A stretch of DNA of 33,747 nucleotides from Candidatus Zambryskibacteria bacterium RIFCSPLOWO2_01_FULL_35_19. Lineage in GTDB: Bacteria > Patescibacteriota > Minisyncoccia > Phycocordibacterales > WO2-35-19. Location: NCBI GenBank assembly GCA_001825335.1, contig MHWA01000020.1, forward strand, positions 1-33,747. The letters run 5' to 3'. Positions 17,185 to 26,607 of this stretch are shown in pieces (position 1 is the stretch's first letter; every line of letters begins with the position of its first letter). The translations under genes and the position numbers were made by a program. The notes under the pieces are model-generated. The model did not search any database. It was not told the origin of the DNA and saw only the letters and a program-made list of their open reading frames with translations.

Positions 17185-19284
17185 ATGGCTAAAAATAAGG
17201 TTGAAAAAAAAGACTTTAAACCCAAAAAGTCAGGCAGTTATAGTGCCGAGTCTATTACTGTTTTAGAAGGACTAGAGCCAGTGCGCCGAAGGCCGGGAAT
17301 GTATATAGGAACTACAGGACCTGATGGACTTCATCATTTGGTGACCGAAATCTTTGATAACTCTCGCGATGAGGCGATGGGCGGTTTTGCTAACAGAGTA
17401 GAAATTGCTTTCTTGCCGGATAATTATATTCGAGTAACTGATAATGGCCGAGGTATCCCAGTTGATATTCACAAACAAACCAAAGTTTCTGCTCTTGAAA
17501 CGATTATGACCACTCTTCACGCTGGAGGTAAATTTGGAGGAGACGGATATAAAGTTTCCGGCGGTCTTCATGGAGTAGGAGCTTCTGTAGTAAATGCTCT
17601 TTCTATTTTTATGCGTGTTGAAGTATACAAAGATGGCGGTATCTATGTTCAAGAATATTCAAAAGGCAAAAGAAAAGCTGCTGTTAAAAAAATAGGTAAT
17701 TCTAAAGAGCATGGGACCATTATTACTTTTAAACCAGATATAGAAATATTTAAAAACATAGACCTTGATTTTAATAGAGTGGTCCACCATATGAGACAGC
17801 AAGCTTACTTGGTCAAAGGTCTTAAAATATCAGTTTTAGATCTTAGAGAAGTTAAAACAAAAATCAAAGAAACTGAAATTATTTATTTAAAAGATTTAAA
17901 AATTGAAGCTCCTTCAATGACTTTCAAATTTGATGGGGGGCTCACTTCTTTAATTAAATTTTATAATCACAATCAAAAACCAATCCACAAAAACATTTTT
18001 TATGTTGAAAAAATGACCAATGAGTCAAGTGGGGAATCAGTAGAAGTAGCTCTTCAATATGTCAATGATATTACTGCTCGTATTATGCCTTTTGCTAATA
18101 ATATCTATCAAAGCGAGGGAGGAACTCACATAACCGGCTTTAAAACTGCCCTAACCAGAACTTTAAATAATTATGCTAAGAAAAATAATATTACCAAAAA
18201 TGGTGAAGATGCTTTTACTGGAGATGATGTTTTAGAAGGATTGACAGTGGTAGTTTCAGTCAAACTGCGAGAGATACAATTTGAGGGACAAACTAAAGCT
18301 AAACTTGGAAGTGTTGAAGCACGAGGAATGGTAGAATCTGTTTTTGGAGAAGCTTTTGATATATTTCTAGAAGAAAATCCAGAAGATGCTAAGGCTATCA
18401 TAAATAAAGTAGTCTTAGCTTTACGCGCCCGCAAAGCCGCTAAAGCCGCTAAAGACTCTATTTTGAGAAAAGGGGCTTTAGAAGGGATGACTTTACCAGG
18501 CAAACTTGCTGACTGCCAAAGCAAATCAGCTGAAGAGTCAGAACTCTTTATTGTAGAGGGAGATTCAGCTGGTGGTACCGCTAAAACAGGAAGAGATAGA
18601 AAAACCCAAGCTATACTACCACTTCGTGGCAAAATTTTAAACATTGAAAGAGCTCGGCTTGATCGTATGCTAGCGTCAGAACAAATTAAAAATTTGGTTG
18701 TTGCTCTCGGCACTGCCATTGGAGACACTTTTGATATTGAAAAACTTCGCTATCATAAAGTGATTATCGCAACCGATGCCGATGTTGATGGTGCCCACAT
18801 TCGCACCCTTATTTTGACTTTGCTTTATCGTTATTTCCGACCACTTATTGATGGTGGATACATTTACATCGCTCAACCGCCACTTTATAAAATAAAAAAA
18901 GGGAAAGAAATTTTCTATGCTTATAGTGATGATGAAAAAGCTAAAATAATTGGCCGTCCCAGTGCCGATATTGAGGATTTTGAAAACATACCCGATGCCG
19001 ATGTTGAAATAGAAGAAGAAAGTGAAAATAACGCCGTTCAAACAAAGACAACTTCGGCAGCGGGACGCAAAATCTCTGTCCAGCGCTACAAAGGTCTCGG
19101 TGAAATGAATGCTGAAGAACTTTGGGAGACCACCATGGATCCATCTCGTCGAATTCTAAAACAAATTAATGTAATAGAGGCTTCAGAAGCTGATGATATA
19201 TTTGATGTCTTAATGGGTTCAGATGTCCCTTCTAGAAAGAGTTTTATTCAATCCAACGCCAAACTCGCCACCCTTGATATTTAA
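17185..19284 (+). CDS. gyrB: DNA gyrase subunit B
   Basis: RRRPGMYIGTTGPDGLHHLVTEIFDNSRDE, GLHGVGASVVNALS, VEGDSAGGTAKTGRDRKTQAILPLRGKILN. Confidence 0.95.
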   Translation: MAKNKVEKKDFKPKKSGSYSAESITVLEGLEPVRRRPGMYIGTTGPDGLHHLVTEIFDNSRDEAMGGFANRVEIAFLPDNYIRVTDNGRGIPVDIHKQTKVSALETIMTTLHAGGKFGGDGYKVSGGLHGVGASVVNALSIFMRVEVYKDGGIYVQEYSKGKRKAAVKKIGNSKEHGTIITFKPDIEIFKNIDLDFNRVVHHMRQQAYLVKGLKISVLDLREVKTKIKETEIIYLKDLKIEAPSMTFKFDGGLTSLIKFYNHNQKPIHKNIFYVEKMTNESSGESVEVALQYVNDITARIMPFANNIYQSEGGTHITGFKTALTRTLNNYAKKNNITKNGEDAFTGDDVLEGLTVVVSVKLREIQFEGQTKAKLGSVEARGMVESVFGEAFDIFLEENPEDAKAIINKVVLALRARKAAKAAKDSILRKGALEGMTLPGKLADCQSKSAEESELFIVEGDSAGGTAKTGRDRKTQAILPLRGKILNIERARLDRMLASEQIKNLVVALGTAIGDTFDIEKLRYHKVIIATDADVDGAHIRTLILTLLYRYFRPLIDGGYIYIAQPPLYKIKKGKEIFYAYSDDEKAKIIGRPSADIEDFENIPDADVEIEEESENNAVQTKTTSAAGRKISVQRYKGLGEMNAEELWETTMDPSRRILKQINVIEASEADDIFDVLMGSDVPSRKSFIQSNAKLATLDI

Positions 19285-19296
19285 CGTCCCGCTTCT

Positions 19297-21126
19297 TTAT
19301 TTCTTATCCTTAATTTCTTTTTGGAAAAGATTGAGTAATTTTTCAATAGAGAAAAGACCAACCTTTTCAGTGCGAGATTCTAAAGTTATTTCTTTTGATT
19401 CAACTTCCTTATCACCAATCACTAAAAGATAAGGATTTTTTTGTTGTTTAGCATAGTGTATTTTTTTACCTAAACTTTCATTTGATTCATCTACTTCTGC
19501 TCTAATCCCTTCTGTTTTTAATATCTCAAAAACTTCTCTAGCATATTCAAAATGATTTTCCCCAATTGGCAAAATTTTAACTTGCACCGGTGAGAGCCAG
19601 AGCGGGAACGCGCCAGCATAGTGTTCAATTAAAAGACCTATAAATCTTTCAAAAGAGCCAAACAAAGCTCTATGAAGCATATAAGGTCTTTCATTTTTTC
19701 CTTTTTCATTAACAAATAACATATCAAACCTTTCTGGTAAATTAAAATCAAATTGAAGAGTAGAACATTGCCATTCTCTGCCAATAACGTCTTTTATTTT
19801 AAAATCTAACTTAGGACCATAAAAAGCGGCTTCACCTATTTCTTCAGTAAAATCAAGTTTTTTCTCTTTAGCCACTTTTCGTAAAACTTCTTCGGTAAAT
19901 TTCCAACCAAGGTCATTGCCTGCATATTTTTCCTTATCATTTGGATCTCTTAAAGATAAATAGACTTTTACATCTTTCATCTCAAAACCAAAAGATTTGT
20001 ACATAAAAAGTGTAAAATCTATAACTTTTTTTAATTCATCTTCCACTTGATCTTTTCGGCAAATAATATGAGCATCGTCTTGAGTAAAGCCACGAACTCT
20101 GGTTAGGCCAGAAAGTTCTCCTTTTTTTTCAAATCTATAAACGGTGCCACATTCGGCCCAGCACATAGGCAAATCTCTATAAGATTTTGGATTATTTTTA
20201 TAAATTTCTACATGAAAAGGACAATTCATCGGCTTTAAAAGATATTCTTCGGAAACTTCCACTTTTTTATTTTTTTGCTTATCTTCAAGAGTTTGACCAG
20301 CTTCCATCGGTGGATACATTGATTTATTATAAAAACCCCAATGTCCCGATGTCTCCCAAAGTATTCTATTTCCTATATGAGGAGTCCTAACTAAATCATA
20401 ACCATTTTCTAAATGTTTCTGATACCAAAAATCTTCAATAATCCTCCAAAGTAAAGCTCCTTTAGGATGCCATAGAGGTAGACCAACACCAACCATTTCA
20501 TCTATATGGAAAAGATCAAGTTCTTTACCAAGCTTTCTATGATCTCTTTTTTTGGCTTCTTCTTGATTTTGGATATATTTTTCTAGTTCATCTTTTGATT
20601 CAAAAGCCAAACCATAAATACGAGTGAGCATTTTGTTTTTTTCATCCCCCCGCCAATATGCTCCAGCAACACGATCTAATTTCCAAGAGCCATCTTTTAT
20701 ATCCTTGTTAGGTTTATCAGAATGACCCCCAACACAAAGATCAGTAAATTTACCAAAAGTATAAAAAGTTATCTTGCTTGCCTTAAGCCTAGTCGAAGGG
20801 TCTTCTTTTTCTAAATCTTCTATAAGTTCTAGTTTGTATTGATTATCTTTAAAAAATTCTTTAGCTTCTTTACTAGAAACTTCTTTTTCTTCAAACTTAT
20901 CCCAACTTGGCAGAATTTCTTTCATTTTTATTTCAATTTTTTCTAAATCTTCCTCTTTTATAGGAGATTTAAATTCAAAATCATAATAAAATCCATTTTC
21001 AATAACAGGTCCAATGGTTGGCTTAGCTTCGGGGTAAATTTCCAAAACAGCTGCCGCCAAAAGATGCGCCAATGAATGTCTTATTTTATTTACTTTGATT
21101 TTATCTTGATTTTCTTGCTTTGACAT
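19297..21126 (-). CDS. thrS: Threonyl-tRNA synthetase
   Basis: HSLAHLLAAAVLEIYP, MNCPFHVEIY, RVRGFTQDDAHIIC, HRALFGSFERFIGLLIEHYAGAFPLWLSPVQV. Confidence 0.96.
   Translation of the reverse strand: MSKQENQDKIKVNKIRHSLAHLLAAAVLEIYPEAKPTIGPVIENGFYYDFEFKSPIKEEDLEKIEIKMKEILPSWDKFEEKEVSSKEAKEFFKDNQYKLELIEDLEKEDPSTRLKASKITFYTFGKFTDLCVGGHSDKPNKDIKDGSWKLDRVAGAYWRGDEKNKMLTRIYGLAFESKDELEKYIQNQEEAKKRDHRKLGKELDLFHIDEMVGVGLPLWHPKGALLWRIIEDFWYQKHLENGYDLVRTPHIGNRILWETSGHWGFYNKSMYPPMEAGQTLEDKQKNKKVEVSEEYLLKPMNCPFHVEIYKNNPKSYRDLPMCWAECGTVYRFEKKGELSGLTRVRGFTQDDAHIICRKDQVEDELKKVIDFTLFMYKSFGFEMKDVKVYLSLRDPNDKEKYAGNDLGWKFTEEVLRKVAKEKKLDFTEEIGEAAFYGPKLDFKIKDVIGREWQCSTLQFDFNLPERFDMLFVNEKGKNERPYMLHRALFGSFERFIGLLIEHYAGAFPLWLSPVQVKILPIGENHFEYAREVFEILKTEGIRAEVDESNESLGKKIHYAKQQKNPYLLVIGDKEVESKEITLESRTEKVGLFSIEKLLNLFQKEIKDKK
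20777..20802 (-). repeat. Embedded repeat family P3 in thrS
   Basis: Coding strand GACCCTTCGACTAGGCTTAAGGCAAG, encoding DPSTRLKAS between LEKE and KITFYTFG. Confidence 0.65.
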
Positions 21127-21135
21127 AATTAAATA

Positions 21136-24100
21136 CTACAACTTCTTAGCTTTTTCGGCAATTAAAGATTTTTCTCCATTACGGATAGAGACCCGACCTT
21201 TGATAACCACACATTCATCTAGAGTAAAAATTTCATTAAATTCTTTCAAAACTTTAGGGAAAACCACTACTTCAATTTTATCATTTAAATCAACAAATTT
21301 GATAAAAAGCATTTTTTCTCCATTTTTGGTTAATATATCTCTAATATTTTCTATAATACCTCCAACTACCACTAGCTCATCTTTTTTACTTTTTTCTTTT
21401 ATGTTTTTTATATTATTTTTTTGGTTTAAGAGCTTATCTTTAAATTCATCTAATGGGTTGCCAGAAACATAAAGTCCTAAAAGTTCTTTTTCCCAAGAAA
21501 GTTTATCTTTAAAAGTGATTGCTTTAGAAGGTTTTAAGTAAATAGGAGAATAACCTTTAGAAGAAGAGAGTAAGGTAAATAAAGAATCTTGATTTTTATT
21601 TATAGAAACTTCTTTATTGTATTCTAGCAAAGTATCTGTATTTGAAAGCAAAAGACTGCGTTCGCCAAAAGCATCTAAGCTACCACTTTTTATGAGGGCT
21701 TCTAAAGATTTTTTATTTAAATTTCTGTCTTGTATTCTAATCAAAAAATCTTCTAACGATTTAAATTTTCCTTTCTCTTTTCGTTCAGCAGTTATAATAT
21801 GCGAAATACCTTCTCCAAAGTTTTTGATGGTAGTTAAACCAAATCTTATAGTTTCTCCTCCTGCTTTTAATTCTTCTTCACTTTTTTTAACGAGAGTAAA
21901 ATCAGAAAAACTTTCATTTATATCTGGCGGAAGTATTTCAATTCCCATTCTTTTGCATTCAGCAATTGAGATAGCCACCTTTTCAGTATCACCAGATTCA
22001 GCAGATAGAACTGCGCGCATATATTCGCCGGGGTAATTTGCTTTCAAATAGGCAGTTTGATATGCAACACGACCATAAGAGACCGAGTGAGCTTTATTAA
22101 AACCATAGGAAGCAAAGGGTTCTATCCATTTCCATACTTCTTTAGCTTTTTTCTCCGACCATTTGGAATGTTCTATGCAACCTGCAATAAATTTCTCCCT
22201 CTGTTTTTCCATTTCTTCCGGAATTTTTTTACCAACCGCTTTTCTAAATTTGTCCACTTCGCCCCAAGAATATCCAGCAAGTTTGTGAGCCATCATAAGA
22301 AGGTCATCTTGATAAACTAAAATACCATAAGTTTTTTTAAGAATTGGCTCTAATGCCGGATCAGCGTAAGTAATTTTGCTAGCATCATGCTTACGTTCAA
22401 TATAATTTGGAATAAATTGCATAGGTCCGGGACGATAGAGAGCCACCATAGCGTTGATATCATGAATAGAAGAAGGTTTTAATTCCACCAAAAATCTTGT
22501 CATACCATCACCATTGAGCTGAAATAAATCTTCAGTTTCACCTCTCGCCAACATCTCAAAAGTTTTTTTATCATCAATAGGTATATCATCTGGGTTTAAA
22601 TCTATATTTTTAGTTTTTTTCAAAAGCTTGATAGTCGATGCAATAATAGAAAGATTTTTCAGTCCCAAAAAATCAAATTTCAAAAGACCGGCGCCATTTT
22701 CATCTACACTATACATATCATATTGGGTAATAATCTTACCTTCACCCTTAGGGTCAAACTGGAGGGGAGTAAAATTGGTTAAATCAGAGGGACTTATAAC
22801 CACTCCAGCAGCATGAACTCCGATATGACGAGCACAACCTTCTATTTTCTTTGCCATATCAATTACTTTTTTAGTATCAGCATCTTTTTTATACAACTCT
22901 AAAAGTTCTGGCACTTCATTCATAGCTCTATCAATAGTCATCGGATGACCTTGAGCACCCATAGGAATAAGTTTGGCAATTTTGTCACCAATAGTGTAAG
23001 CAAATCCCAAAGCTCGTGCCGTATCACGAACACTGCCCCGAGCCATCATAGTGCCAAAAGTTCCAATTTGGGCCACTTTATCAGCGCCATATTTTTCTTT
23101 AACATATTCCACCATTTCATCACGCCTATCGTCAGCAAAATCCATATCAATATCTGGAGCAGAAGGTCGGTCTGGATTTAAAAATCTTTCAAAAGGTATT
23201 TCATACTCTAATGGATTTATATTTGTAATATTAGCGGCATAAGTAGTTAGGGAGCCAGAAACTGAACCCCTAATATTAGTTAAAATACCATGAGCGTGAG
23301 CATAATTCATAAGATCAGCTACAACCAAAAAGTATGGGGAATAACCTTTTGTTTTTATAACTTCAAGTTCATATTCTAATCTATTTAAAACTTCTTCATT
23401 TTTTGGTAAATCTCTTTTTTCAAGACCTTCAAAAGCAAGATTTCGTAGCTCATCATCATAACTTCTGCCAGATTCAATTTTTATATTTGGGAAAGCCCAC
23501 TTACCAAGTTCTAGTTCTAAATTACAGAGAGCCGAAATTTTGTGATTGTTAAAAATCGCCTCTGGCATATCTTTAAATCTCTCTTTCATTTCTTCGTCAG
23601 GAAGAAAAGAAAAATCTTCATTTTCATTATCCCAAGATCCTCTGTTTTCACCTTGAGGAGCACCCTGTCCAACAGCCATCAAAGTATCTTTTGCCTCTCT
23701 ATCTTCTGGATTTATATAATAGATATCGTGGGAAGCAACAATTCCGACTTCATTTTCTTTAGCAAAATTAGCCAGCTTTGTCATATATTCATTATGGCCA
23801 GCAAATTCTGGATGTTTAGTTATCTCGATATAGAAATCGCTACTTGTATTGGACTTATCTAATTTACTATTATTATTTTTAAAAATATCTTTATATTTTT
23901 GAATTAATTCTTTAGCTAGTTTTATATTTTTATTTCTCAAGGCAGTAGAAATATCACCATTCCAAGAAGAAGAAATACAAATCAACCCTTCCGAATATTT
24001 TTCTAAAATCTCAAAATCAATCCTCGGTTTGTAATAAAATCCTTCCAAATATGATGCAGTCACTAATTTTAAAAGATTTTTATAACCGATTTCATTTTTA

Positions 24101-24378
24101 CAAAGTAAAACTAAACGAAATCTATCTTTGTCTACTCCCGCTTGCTTGTCAAAACGAGTTCGACTGGCCAAATATGCATCTACCCCAATAATTGGTTTTA
24201 TTCCGGCTTTTTTACATTCCTTATAAAATTCAATAGTTCCATATAAATTGCCGTTGTCAGTCAAAGCCAATGTTTTCATTTCATTTTTTTTGGCTATTTC
24301 TATAAGTTCGGGTATTTTAGGTAAGGCCTGTAGTAGAGAATAGTGAGAGTGAGTGTGTAGATGATTTATTTTAGCCAT
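21136..24378 (-). CDS. dnaE: DNA polymerase III alpha subunit
   Basis: MAKINHLHTHSHYSLLQALPKIPELI (PHP), PDIDMDFADDRRDEMVEYVKEKYG, FNKAHSVSYGRVAYQTAYLKANYP, C-terminal OB fold. Confidence 0.95.
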   Translation of the reverse strand: MAKINHLHTHSHYSLLQALPKIPELIEIAKKNEMKTLALTDNGNLYGTIEFYKECKKAGIKPIIGVDAYLASRTRFDKQAGVDKDRFRLVLLCKNEIGYKNLLKLVTASYLEGFYYKPRIDFEILEKYSEGLICISSSWNGDISTALRNKNIKLAKELIQKYKDIFKNNNSKLDKSNTSSDFYIEITKHPEFAGHNEYMTKLANFAKENEVGIVASHDIYYINPEDREAKDTLMAVGQGAPQGENRGSWDNENEDFSFLPDEEMKERFKDMPEAIFNNHKISALCNLELELGKWAFPNIKIESGRSYDDELRNLAFEGLEKRDLPKNEEVLNRLEYELEVIKTKGYSPYFLVVADLMNYAHAHGILTNIRGSVSGSLTTYAANITNINPLEYEIPFERFLNPDRPSAPDIDMDFADDRRDEMVEYVKEKYGADKVAQIGTFGTMMARGSVRDTARALGFAYTIGDKIAKLIPMGAQGHPMTIDRAMNEVPELLELYKKDADTKKVIDMAKKIEGCARHIGVHAAGVVISPSDLTNFTPLQFDPKGEGKIITQYDMYSVDENGAGLLKFDFLGLKNLSIIASTIKLLKKTKNIDLNPDDIPIDDKKTFEMLARGETEDLFQLNGDGMTRFLVELKPSSIHDINAMVALYRPGPMQFIPNYIERKHDASKITYADPALEPILKKTYGILVYQDDLLMMAHKLAGYSWGEVDKFRKAVGKKIPEEMEKQREKFIAGCIEHSKWSEKKAKEVWKWIEPFASYGFNKAHSVSYGRVAYQTAYLKANYPGEYMRAVLSAESGDTEKVAISIAECKRMGIEILPPDINESFSDFTLVKKSEEELKAGGETIRFGLTTIKNFGEGISHIITAERKEKGKFKSLEDFLIRIQDRNLNKKSLEALIKSGSLDAFGERSLLLSNTDTLLEYNKEVSINKNQDSLFTLLSSSKGYSPIYLKPSKAITFKDKLSWEKELLGLYVSGNPLDEFKDKLLNQKNNIKNIKEKSKKDELVVVGGIIENIRDILTKNGEKMLFIKFVDLNDKIEVVVFPKVLKEFNEIFTLDECVVIKGRVSIRNGEKSLIAEKAKKL

Positions 24379-24406
24379 ATGGACATCATAATAGAAACTC
24401 AAAATT

Positions 24407-24415
24407 TTATCCACA
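24407..24415 (+). promoter_or_regulatory. DnaA-box-like TTATCCACA upstream of dnaE
   Basis: Exact match to the classic DnaA 9-mer. Confidence 0.4.
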
Positions 24416-24500
24416 GGTCGCTTGCATCATTTATTATCTTTTGGTACATTAATTATAGAAGTGCTCAATTCTCACTAGAGAGAGAGCACGGAGAAAAAAA

Positions 24501-24614
24501 ATGCAAAAAAACCTGGCCCGTGAGGGCATTCAATCTGCGCTGGTGGACACCAGCGCACATCAAGGAGAAGAGAAGACCATGGAGAAGTTCGGCGCCTCAG
24601 CGAAGAAGAAGTAG
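24501..24614 (+). CDS. Possible 37-aa small ORF within the GC-rich locus
   Basis: MQKNLAREGIQSALVDTSAHQGEEKTMEKFGASAKKK; GGAG 8 nt upstream; GC-rich third positions. Confidence 0.35.
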   Translation: MQKNLAREGIQSALVDTSAHQGEEKTMEKFGASAKKK

Positions 24615-24648
24615 ACCACGCCGGTCTACGAGGAAGTCGAAGTTCGAG

Positions 24649-24684
24649 CCCCCGTCACCAAGAGTGGCGGGGGTAAACTTTTTT
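24649..24684 (+). terminator. Rho-independent terminator
   Basis: CCCCCGtCAC-caaga-GTGgCGGGGG then TTTTTT. Confidence 0.75.
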
Positions 24685-24701
24685 ATGCTATTTTATATGT
24701 A

Positions 24702-25322
24702 ATGAAAACTCCAGAAAAATGGATAATTGGTATAGATGAAGTGGGCAGGGGACCACTCGCGGGGCCAGTCAGTGTAGGAGTTTTTATGACAGATAAAAAA
24801 ACAGGAAACTGGATTTTAAAAAATATTTTTGAAAATAAATTGCGGGATTCTAAAAAACTAAGCGCAAAAAAAAGAGAAAAAAATTATAAAAAATTTTTAG
24901 AATTAAAAAAATTAAATAAAATTTCTTTTTCTGTATCTCACATTTCAAACAAAATAATAGATAAAAAAGGGATTTCAAAAGCAATCCAAACAGGAGTGAA
25001 AAAATCTCTCAAAGAATTACACCACACTTTTTTGATGAAGAAGGGGAACCCTTCTTTCATTAGACTTGATGGATTGTTGAAAGCGCCAAAAGAATTTAAA
25101 AATCAAAAGACAATTATAAAAGGGGATGAAAAAGATGTTTTTATTGCTTGCGCTTCTATTGTGGCTAAAGTCTCTCGAGACAACTTAATGTGTAAATTAG
25201 CTTTAAAATACCCTCAATACAATTTTGAAACCCACAAAGGATATGGCACCCTCCTCCACCGCCATCTCATTAAAAAACTTGGCCTAAGTGAGATACATAG
25301 AAAAAGTTTTTGTAAAATTTAA
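24702..25322 (+). CDS. rnhB: Ribonuclease HII
   Basis: IGIDEVGRGPLAGPVSVG, LRDSKKLSAKKRE, ASIVAKVSRDNLM, KGYGT. Confidence 0.94.
   Translation: MKTPEKWIIGIDEVGRGPLAGPVSVGVFMTDKKTGNWILKNIFENKLRDSKKLSAKKREKNYKKFLELKKLNKISFSVSHISNKIIDKKGISKAIQTGVKKSLKELHHTFLMKKGNPSFIRLDGLLKAPKEFKNQKTIIKGDEKDVFIACASIVAKVSRDNLMCKLALKYPQYNFETHKGYGTLLHRHLIKKLGLSEIHRKSFCKI
25018..25055 (+). repeat. Palindromic repeat family P4 embedded in rnhB
   Basis: TACACCACACTTTTTTGATGAAGAAGGGGAACCCTTCT encodes HHTFLMKKGNPS in frame; 36/38 match to 14559-14596. Confidence 0.85.
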
Positions 25323-25362
25323 TCATATTGCCTTATTTTATGAAATATATTAATATAAACCT

Positions 25363-25593
25363 ATGGTAATCAGGATGAGACATACACGAGCCCATACGGC
25401 AAATAGAAGGAGTCATCACGCTTTGGAGACTCAATCTTTAAACTTGTGTAAAGAATGTGGTAGCCCAAAAGCACCTCATTTAGTTTGCCAAGTTTGTGGC
25501 AAATACAAGGGCAAACAAATATTGGATGTCCATTCAAAGATTATCAAAAAAGAAAACAAGGCCAAAGAAAAAGCCAAACAAGCAAAAAAATAA
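25363..25593 (+). CDS. rpmF: 50S ribosomal protein L32
   Basis: RHTRAHTANRRSHHALETQSLNLCKECGSPKAPHLVCQVCGKYKGKQIL. Confidence 0.9.
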   Translation: MVIRMRHTRAHTANRRSHHALETQSLNLCKECGSPKAPHLVCQVCGKYKGKQILDVHSKIIKKENKAKEKAKQAKK

Positions 25594-25723
25594 ATTAACC
25601 TAATTATTCTAATTTCTAATTAACCTAAATAATTTCTAATATCAAATTTCTAAATTGGGATTTGAGAATTGGTAATTATTTAGACTAATTAGTATAATTA
25701 GGTCAATTAGAAATTCACATTTT
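25594..25723. repeat. AT-rich inverted-repeat spacer
   Basis: AATTTCTAATTAACCTAA pairs with TTAGGTCAATTAGAAATT (17/18); TTAACCTAATTATTCTAA also near 4801. Confidence 0.55.
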
Positions 25724-26605
25724 ATGGCAAACAGGCACCTTGCAAGATCAACAGTACTTCAAACTCTCTATGAGTGGGATTTTAGTGGTCAAAAACTTGA
25801 ACCAAAAGATATTCTTAAAAGAGATGCTACTGAATTTGCGCCCGATGCTCAAAATGGAGATTTTATGAAAAATCTACTAGAAGGTGTTTTAGGTAAGCGA
25901 AGAGATCTTGACAACATAATTACCAAAGCTGCTCCAGAGTGGCCTATTGAAAAAATTGCCATCTTAGATAGAAATATTTTACGTATTGGTCTTTTTGAAC
26001 TTTTATTTTCTGATAGAGAACAAGTGCCTCCAAAAGTAGCTATCAATGAAGCTATTGAGTTGGCTAAAAAATTTGGTGGAGAAACTAGTGGCAAATTTAT
26101 AAACGGTGTTTTAGGAGCCGTCTACAAGGAAATGGGTGAACCCGGTAAAGATGATAAAAGTCCTATCAACAAAAAAATAGCCACCAAAGAAACTTTAGTC
26201 GGAGCAGTTGTTTATGCTCGCGAAAAAGATGAAGTTTATATAGCATTGGTTCACGATGTTTTTGGACACTGGACATTGACCAAAGGAAAGTTAGAAAAAG
26301 ACGAAAATCAAGAAGAAGGTCTGGTCCGTGAAGCTAAAGAAGAACTTGGAATAAAAATAAAAGTCAAAGATAAATTAGGAGAAAATGCTTACGAAACATT
26401 TCATCCAGAAAGGGGTAGATTAGAAAAACACGTTATATACTTTTTAGCAGAAGCTCCTTATGAAGAACTGACCTTAGAAAATAAAGAGAAGAAAGGTGGA
26501 TTAGATGATGTCAGATGGTTTAAATTAGCAGATATTTTGGACTTAAATTTTTATGATGATATATTGCCTATAGTAACCAAAGCCATTAATTTATTAGTTA
26601 AATAA
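25724..26605 (+). CDS. NusB - Nudix hydrolase fusion
   Basis: N-terminal NusB (RHLARSTVLQTLYEWDF, DRNILRIGLFELLF, AINEAIELAKKFGGETSGKFINGVLGAV); C-terminal Nudix box GKLEKDENQEEGLVREAKEELGI. Confidence 0.88.
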   Translation: MANRHLARSTVLQTLYEWDFSGQKLEPKDILKRDATEFAPDAQNGDFMKNLLEGVLGKRRDLDNIITKAAPEWPIEKIAILDRNILRIGLFELLFSDREQVPPKVAINEAIELAKKFGGETSGKFINGVLGAVYKEMGEPGKDDKSPINKKIATKETLVGAVVYAREKDEVYIALVHDVFGHWTLTKGKLEKDENQEEGLVREAKEELGIKIKVKDKLGENAYETFHPERGRLEKHVIYFLAEAPYEELTLENKEKKGGLDDVRWFKLADILDLNFYDDILPIVTKAINLLVK

Positions 26606-26607
26606 AA

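Larger units (their letters stand above)
24457..24684 (+). ncRNA. GC-rich structured RNA locus upstream of rnhB (may instead encode a small protein)
   Basis: TTGCAT-N17-TACATT (24422-24450); hairpins GTGCTC/GAGCAC, GCCC-GTGA-GGGC, TGCGCTGGT-GGAC-ACCAGCGCA, GTAGACC-ACGCC-GGTCTAC, terminator. Confidence 0.6.

Noticed and set aside
18171-18728. 185-aa minus-strand ORF (also 17272-17652 and 18676-19041)
   Set aside because: Fully antisense to the well-supported gyrB; no recognisable domain; shadow ORFs.
24640-24662. AAGTTCGAGCCCCCGTCACCA as a tRNA/tmRNA 3' end
   Set aside because: T-stem and acceptor spacing do not fit and the sequence is explained by the terminator stem.
24361-24702. 113-aa plus-strand ORF upstream of rnhB
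   Set aside because: Runs through the dnaE 5' end, promoter-like region and hairpins in a different frame from the plausible small ORF; Arg/Pro-rich translation looks non-coding.
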